Origin: Massilia antarctica
GTDB lineage: Bacteria; Pseudomonadota; Gammaproteobacteria; Burkholderiales; Burkholderiaceae_D
NCBI RefSeq assembly: GCF_015689335.1
Contig: NZ_CP065053.1
Span: forward strand, 310,001 to 374,000
Direction of reading: 5' to 3'
Length of the DNA: 64,000 bases
The position numbers were made by a program, and so were the translations under genes. The notes under the pieces were generated by a model. It had not been told where the DNA came from. It worked only from the letters and a program-made list of their open reading frames with translations, and did not search any database. Positions 58,619 through 64,000 of this stretch are shown here, piece after piece. Position 1 is the stretch's first letter; every line of letters begins with the position of its first letter.

Positions 58619-59012
58619 AGGAGATCCTATGCTAAAAAGACTGTCAGGCTGTACCGGCACGGACGTGCGCAGCGGCGCTTCGGGCAAAACAAGGGAGGTG
58701 GCGACGGCTTGCTGCGGCCGCGGGAATGGGGGCCTGGGAAGCGATTCCGATACTGTGTCCCGTCACCGGGGGCGGGGGCGGAGGGAGAGCGGCAAGCGCT
58801 ACGGTATCGGATGAGACCAATCAAGCTTATCTACGTTATTTACCCATAGCAATTACTATTTGGGAAAACAATCTGCCCGGGTGGCGTACAGACAACGGCG
58901 CATTCCCGGCCCCGACTGGACAGTCGAGCCGCCCTGCTGGCGGGGCAGGCATGGGTACGCCATCGCAGCGCCGCCTGCGCGCCAAGCCCTGTAGCCGATA
59001 AGGTAAGGTTCG
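58619..59012. other. gene-free stretch upstream of the chemoreceptor, weak sigma-28-like site
   Basis: No gene is visible. On the minus strand, TAAGCTTG (58822-58829), ten bases and TCCGATAC (58804-58811) resemble a flagellar sigma-28 promoter (TAAAGTTT-N11-GCCGATAA) with the spacing one base short. That would fit a chemoreceptor gene. The leader would be about 180 bases. The remainder shows nothing. Confidence 0.4.
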
Positions 59013-59477
59013 CTAGGGCTGGCCGAGCATGGCCTCGATGGTGCGCCATTCGTCCGGCTCGACCGGCATGATCGACAGGCGGCTCCCTTTGGCCAGGAGG
59101 CGCATGCCGGCCAGCGCGGGAATGGTGCGCAGCTCTTTCAGGCTCAGCAGAGCGGTCTTGCGCACGGCGCGCACGTCGACGCTGGTCCAGCGCGGCTGTT
59201 CAGGCGTGGCCTTGGGATCGTGGTAAGGGCTGGCGGGGTCGAACTGGGTCGTGTCCGGATAGGCGGGCGAACACACCTCGACGATGCCGGCGATGCCCGG
59301 TTCGGCGCAGCTGGAATGATAGAACAGCGCCAGGTCGCCCGCGCGCATGGTGTCGCGCAGAAAATTGCGGGCCTGGTAATTGCGCACGCCGAACCAGGCC
59401 ACCGTGCGCGCCGGCGCGGCCAGCACATCGTCGATACTCACTTCGTCCGGTTCGGACTTCATCAGCCAGTAAGCCAT
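59013..59477 (-). CDS. EVE domain protein
   Basis: This 154-residue protein is a single EVE domain of the PUA-like superfamily (MAYWLMKSEPDEVSIDDVLA, WFGVRNYQARNFLRDTMRAG, ALFYHSSCAEPGIAGIVEV). EVE proteins bind modified bases in RNA or DNA; this YthJ/thymocyte-nuclear-protein-1-like type is often found by ssrS and zapA in Betaproteobacteria. Start at 59477; the upstream open frame runs into 6S RNA. Exact target unknown. Confidence 0.9.
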   Translation of the reverse strand: MAYWLMKSEPDEVSIDDVLAAPARTVAWFGVRNYQARNFLRDTMRAGDLALFYHSSCAEPGIAGIVEVCSPAYPDTTQFDPASPYHDPKATPEQPRWTSVDVRAVRKTALLSLKELRTIPALAGMRLLAKGSRLSIMPVEPDEWRTIEAMLGQP

Positions 59478-59567
59478 ATAGTCGCTCCGGGGGCGCCGGC
59501 GGAAAAAGCGCGCGCCCATAAAAAAACGGTTGCGCACCGAATGCTTGCAACCGCCTGGACAATTCAA

Positions 59568-59747
59568 AACCCCGCCTGTGCCGTCTTTACCGGCATCCTG
59601 AACCTAATGGTTCAAGGCGGTCGCAGTCAGTCCAATTTCGGGTTCGTCGGACAAGCGACGCTCACTCCCATCGAACAAAATTCCGCAACCTGTGCACATA
59701 AATGGTTCAAGGAATATATGGCAATCGCGAACACCGCAGGGTGAGAC
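59568..59747 (-). ncRNA. ssrS: 6S RNA
   Basis: An RNA of about 180 bases is read on the minus strand from a promoter at 59750-59777. The 5' part CACCCTGCGG can pair with the 3' part ACAGGCGGGG to close the long rod. The central GTTCGCGATTGCC region and the late CGCCTTGAACC-ATTA-GGTTCAGG match the 6S hallmarks in E. coli (CCTTGAACCAAGGGTTCAAGG). Location just after zapA is the conserved one. 6S RNA mimics an open promoter and holds sigma-70 RNA polymerase in stationary phase. The ends are estimates. Confidence 0.85.
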
Positions 59748-59749
59748 GG

Positions 59750-59777
59750 AGTTTACTCCGATGTGCCGTCATGTCAA
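59750..59777 (-). promoter_or_regulatory. 6S RNA promoter
   Basis: On the minus strand, TTGACA (59772-59777), a 16-base spacer and TAAACT (59750-59755) give a start near 59743, in agreement with the RNA's expected 5' end. Confidence 0.75.
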
Positions 59778-59789
59778 ACGAAATTAGTC

Positions 59790-60101
59790 TCAGAACAGAT
59801 TTTCCTGCGGGGTCAGGGCGTTATCGAGGACGGTGTGCATGTCGGTCAGTTTCTGCTTGACTTCCAAAATCGTCATTTCGGAAAGCGGTCCTTGCGGCGT
59901 TCTCACCGACAGGAATTCGGCCGCCATATTGAGCGCGGCCATGACGGCGATGCGGTCGTTTCCCTTGACCTTGCCCGAATCGCGCAGGGCGCACATTTTC
60001 CCGTCCAGATAACTGACCGCTTCCTGCAGGGTGCGTTCTTCTCCCTCCTTGCAGACCAGGCGATACGAGCTTCCCATGATCATCACGTTCAGCTGGATCA
60101 T
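59790..60101 (-). CDS. zapA: cell division protein ZapA
   Basis: This 103-residue protein bundles FtsZ protofilaments at the division ring. The N-terminal beta domain (MIQLNVMIMGSSYRLVCKEG, EERTLQEAVSYLDGKM) and the C-terminal helix (RIAVMAALNMAAEFLSVR) are typical. It starts four bases inside the zapB-like gene and is followed by 6S RNA. Confidence 0.93.
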   Translation of the reverse strand: MIQLNVMIMGSSYRLVCKEGEERTLQEAVSYLDGKMCALRDSGKVKGNDRIAVMAALNMAAEFLSVRTPQGPLSEMTILEVKQKLTDMHTVLDNALTPQENLF

Positions 60102-60364
60102 TGCACGCCCCCGCCCTGTGCCGCCGGCACGGTGGCCACGGTCACGCCGTTCGGATCGGGCATCTGGGCCAGCAGCGCCTCGACCCGGCGCTGCACTTCA
60201 TTCAGGCGCACCAGGCAAGCCTCCTTTTCGGCGAACAGTTGCGCGTTCGATTGGCGCACCTGCGTATTCCATTGCCGCAGCTGAGTATTCTCGGCGCGCA
60301 GTGAGAGGGTCAACTCGGCAAGCCGGTCGATTTTGTCGGACAGTTCGGTGAATTCAGAAATCAT
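60098..60364 (-). CDS. ZapB-like coiled-coil protein (TIGR02449)
   Basis: This 88-residue protein is a near-continuous coiled coil (MISEFTELSDKIDRLAELTL, SLRAENTQLRQWNTQVRQSN) with a short Gly/Ala tail. Size, fold and location directly before zapA match the TIGR02449/ZapB-like cell division proteins. The start at 60364 is chosen because the coil begins there; the frame opens further upstream. It is coupled to zapA by the ATGA overlap. Confidence 0.88.
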   Translation of the reverse strand: MISEFTELSDKIDRLAELTLSLRAENTQLRQWNTQVRQSNAQLFAEKEACLVRLNEVQRRVEALLAQMPDPNGVTVATVPAAQGGGVQ

Positions 60365-60562
60365 CCCGTAACTATAGGGGTGTGAAGGAAAGTCCGTCAA
60401 CCGAATCAGCAACAGGGGTAGACGATTGATGTAAGGGGATGTAAGGAGGCGCGGCCGGAAGCGGCGGCGCCCACCCTTGAGATGGCGCCGATTTCGGCGC
60501 TCTCCGCGGGCCCATCCTTTGCGCCAGATCAAGCTCGTCTGTTAAATAGTCAACGGGACGCC

Positions 60563-60591
60563 TTGAAAAACCCCTTGACCGTCCCTATAAT
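60563..60591 (+). promoter_or_regulatory. groESL promoter (sigma-70, possible sigma-32 overlap)
   Basis: TTGAAA (60563-60568), a 17-base spacer and TATAAT (60586-60591) form a near-perfect sigma-70 promoter. The same bases, CTTGAAA with CCCTATAA 14 bases on, also resemble a heat-shock sigma-32 promoter. The stretch 60365-60560 upstream shows nothing else. Confidence 0.85.
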
Positions 60592-60617
60592 TAGCACTCG
60601 TTAGTAGAGAGTGCTAA
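60591..60617. promoter_or_regulatory. CIRCE operator (HrcA site)
   Basis: TTAGCACTC-N9-GAGTGCTAA is a perfect CIRCE. It overlaps the promoter's last base and covers the start of transcription, so HrcA would block groESL at normal temperature. Confidence 0.97.
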
Positions 60618-60728
60618 CAACTCTTTCTAGTCTCCGCGGCAACACCGCGAGGCATGTTGAAACACCGGGAACGCCTGTGGCGGTCCTGACCAATAGCTAC
60701 TAAACCACTGAATATTAAGGAGTTTTGC

Positions 60729-61019
60729 ATGAACCTTCGCCCATTGCACGATCGCGTTATCGTCAAGCGTCTCGACCAGGAAACCAAAACTGCGTCCGGC
60801 CTCATCATTCCTGACGCAGCTGCTGAAAAACCGGATCAAGGCGAAATCTTGGCTGTCGGCAACGGTAAAGTCCAGGATGACGGCAAAGTACGCGCGCTGG
60901 AAGTGAAAGTCGGCGACCGCGTCCTGTTCGGCAAATACTCCGGCCAGACCGTCAAGGTCGACGGCGAAGAGCTGCTGGTGATGCGTGAAGAAGACATCAT
61001 GGCCGTCCTGGTCAAGTAA
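60729..61019 (+). CDS. groES: co-chaperonin GroES
   Basis: This 96-residue lid of the chaperonin starts [20 protein letters not shown] and has the mobile loop ([20 protein letters not shown]) that binds GroEL. AAGGAG precedes the ATG. It is the first gene of groES-groEL with CIRCE and promoter upstream. Confidence 0.99.
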   Translation: MNLRPLHDRVIVKRLDQETKTASGLIIPDAAAEKPDQGEILAVGNGKVQDDGKVRALEVKVGDRVLFGKYSGQTVKVDGEELLVMREEDIMAVLVK

Positions 61020-62759
<1,740 letters not shown>

Positions 62760-62806
62760 TTGCCTGATACGCCGGAGCGGCTGGTCCGCCTCCGGGGTCA
62801 TCGAAG

Positions 62807-62839
62807 AGCCTGCAAGGTTTGCGCCTTGCAGGCTTTTTT
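62807..62839 (+). terminator. terminator of groES-groEL
   Basis: AGCCTGCAAGG / CCTTGCAGGCT is a perfect 11-bp stem with loop TTTGCG, followed by six T's. A second, weaker hairpin (AGCCCG / CGGGCT, then five T's) lies at about 62864-62896. The remaining bases to 63080 are AT-richer and hold no gene; they should carry the promoter of the next gene. Confidence 0.93.
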
Positions 62840-63080
62840 CATGACTGAATTTTCTCTGTAATAGAGCCCGTACGGTCCCCGCCGCGCGGGCTTTTTACCT
62901 TTGCGGCAAGCTTGCCTGCAACGTCACAAGGGTAGTTCCGGTTGTAGCAAGGCTGATACAAAGTTTACAGATGGTATTGATTTAGACGTAACAGCTGGTT
63001 TTTCAAGCAGCCGCATGTTAAATGTATCCATGAGGAAATTTTATCGGCGTACATACATATCATTCTGGGGAACCACAGCA

Positions 63081-64000
63081 ATGCGCAACAATACACCCGT
63101 GAGTAAGGTCGAGTACATCCTTCGCGCCAGCGAGACGATTGTTTCCAAAACTGATTTGCAGGGCAACATCACTTATGTGAATCTCGATTTCATCCGCATC
63201 AGCGGTTTCAGCGAAGCCGAACTGATCGGATCTCCGCAGAACTTGGTACGCCACCCGGACATGCCGGCCGAGGCCTTTGCCGATTTCTGGCGCACCATCC
63301 AGAGCGGCAAGGCATGGACCGGGCTGGTCAAGAACCGCTGCAAGAACGGCGACTTCTATTGGGTGGAAGCGACCGCGGCGCCGATGATCGAGCAAGGCCG
63401 CATCGTGGGTTTTACCTCGATTCGCGCCAAGCCCAGCCGTGCACAAGTCAGCGCCGCCGAGCAAGCCTACCGCGCGATCAAAGACGGTCGCGGCGGGCTC
63501 GAAGTGCGCGCCGGCGCCGTGCTGCGCCACTCGGCGCTGCGCCGCCTGAACCTGTCCTCCAGGTTGTCGCTGGGAGCGCGCATCGTCGCCTCGACCTTGC
63601 TGGTGGCGCTGCTGTTCGGCGTGAGCCTGGGCGCGCACGGCGGCGCGGCGCGGCTGACGGCGGCGCTCGGACTGTGTGTGAGCCTGCTGTCGGGATGGTT
63701 GCTGTATCGCGCCGTCGTGCCTCCCCTGTTGCGCGCCCGGAGCGAGATCGAGCGCATGAGCGAGGGCGACCTGACCGGCCGCATCGATGCCGGCGGCAAC
63801 GACGAGCTCTCCCGCGTACTCGGTGCGCTCGGGGTATTGCAGACCAATGTCAGGCTGCTGGTCGGCCAGATCAAGGAAGTGACCGGCATCGTCGGCGATG
63901 GCGCCAGCGACATCGCGGCAGGCAATGCCGACCTGTCGGCGCGCACCGAAGCCCAGGCCAGCTCGCTCGAAGAAACGGCATCGTCGATGGAAGAGATCAG
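63081..64000 (+). CDS. Aer-like PAS-domain chemoreceptor (partial, runs off window end)
   Basis: The first 306 residues are present. A PAS domain (about 10-125, KVEYILRASETIVSKTDLQG, then NITYVNLDFIRISGFSEAEL, LVRHPDMPAEAFADFW) resembles that of Aer, which binds FAD and senses redox or oxygen. Two membrane helices (about 180-215) and a HAMP part (SEIERMSEGDLTGRIDAGG) follow. The signalling domain begins (NADLSARTEAQASSLEETAS) and is cut by the window end. ATG at 63081. FAD binding is inferred. Confidence 0.93.
   Translation, partial: MRNNTPVSKVEYILRASETIVSKTDLQGNITYVNLDFIRISGFSEAELIGSPQNLVRHPDMPAEAFADFWRTIQSGKAWTGLVKNRCKNGDFYWVEATAAPMIEQGRIVGFTSIRAKPSRAQVSAAEQAYRAIKDGRGGLEVRAGAVLRHSALRRLNLSSRLSLGARIVASTLLVALLFGVSLGAHGGAARLTAALGLCVSLLSGWLLYRAVVPPLLRARSEIERMSEGDLTGRIDAGGNDELSRVLGALGVLQTNVRLLVGQIKEVTGIVGDGASDIAAGNADLSARTEAQASSLEETASSMEEI

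Overview
The window is GC-rich and densely coded. It looks like a chromosomal segment of a betaproteobacterium of the Burkholderiales, most likely Oxalobacteraceae (Massilia/Duganella/Telluria-like). The family assignment is inferred from gene content: the aceE-aceF-lpdA order with a lipoyl domain on E3, a DUF2486 protein beside holC, the zapB-like/zapA/6S RNA/EVE order, a small Trp-rich protein, a PEP-CTERM protein and a DUF1631 protein. No rRNA, tRNA or CRISPR array was seen.

Layout. 1-7.0 kb: partial MBL-fold protein with divergent LysR, DUF1631 protein, YpfJ-type zinc peptidase, membrane protein and YdcF. 7.1-12.7 kb (minus strand): HDOD protein, BON-domain protein, two overlapping paralogous secreted HExxH proteins and an M49-like peptidase. 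12.9-23.3 kb (plus strand): XapX protein, an amidohydrolase cut in two by an IS3-family element, YcaC-like hydrolase, Tat-exported alpha/beta hydrolase, DUF1275 and TMEM175 membrane proteins, then a propeller-type sensor kinase and its NarL-type regulator. 23.4-31.3 kb: two AraC regulators, a PPOX flavoprotein, a GH16 lipoprotein under a clear promoter and LacI-type operator, a RES-type toxin-antitoxin pair, a Cys-rich hypothetical, an SDR and a divergent LysR. 31.4-36.7 kb: tripartite drug efflux operon (HlyD, DHA2, outer-membrane factor) with divergent TetR. 36.7-38.0 kb: an IS4-family element. 38.2-44.1 kb: pyruvate dehydrogenase operon. 44.4-51.1 kb: folD, prlC, glutaredoxin-like, holC, DUF2486, a branched-chain amino acid binding protein, cytochrome c and the small Trp-rich protein. 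51.1-54.2 kb: a rearranged area with a duplicated ilvD tail, a PEP-CTERM gene and the intact ilvD. 54.3-58.6 kb: LysR, lgt, TauE/SafE and a chemoreceptor. 59.0-64.0 kb: EVE protein, 6S RNA, zapA, zapB-like, groES-groEL with a perfect CIRCE, and a partial PAS chemoreceptor.

The strongest structural signal that genes do not explain is a family of about 90-bp palindromic elements, each made of two inverted hairpins (REPIN-like), with at least six whole or partial copies. One copy is split by the IS4 element with a 10-bp target duplication. One short form sits between aceE and aceF. Others border the duplicated ilvD tail. The points most worth following up are the ilvD-tail duplication around the PEP-CTERM gene, the RES toxin with its unusually long antitoxin, the tandem HExxH pair, and the GH16 promoter/operator. 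Nothing here can be called a proven new system from sequence alone.
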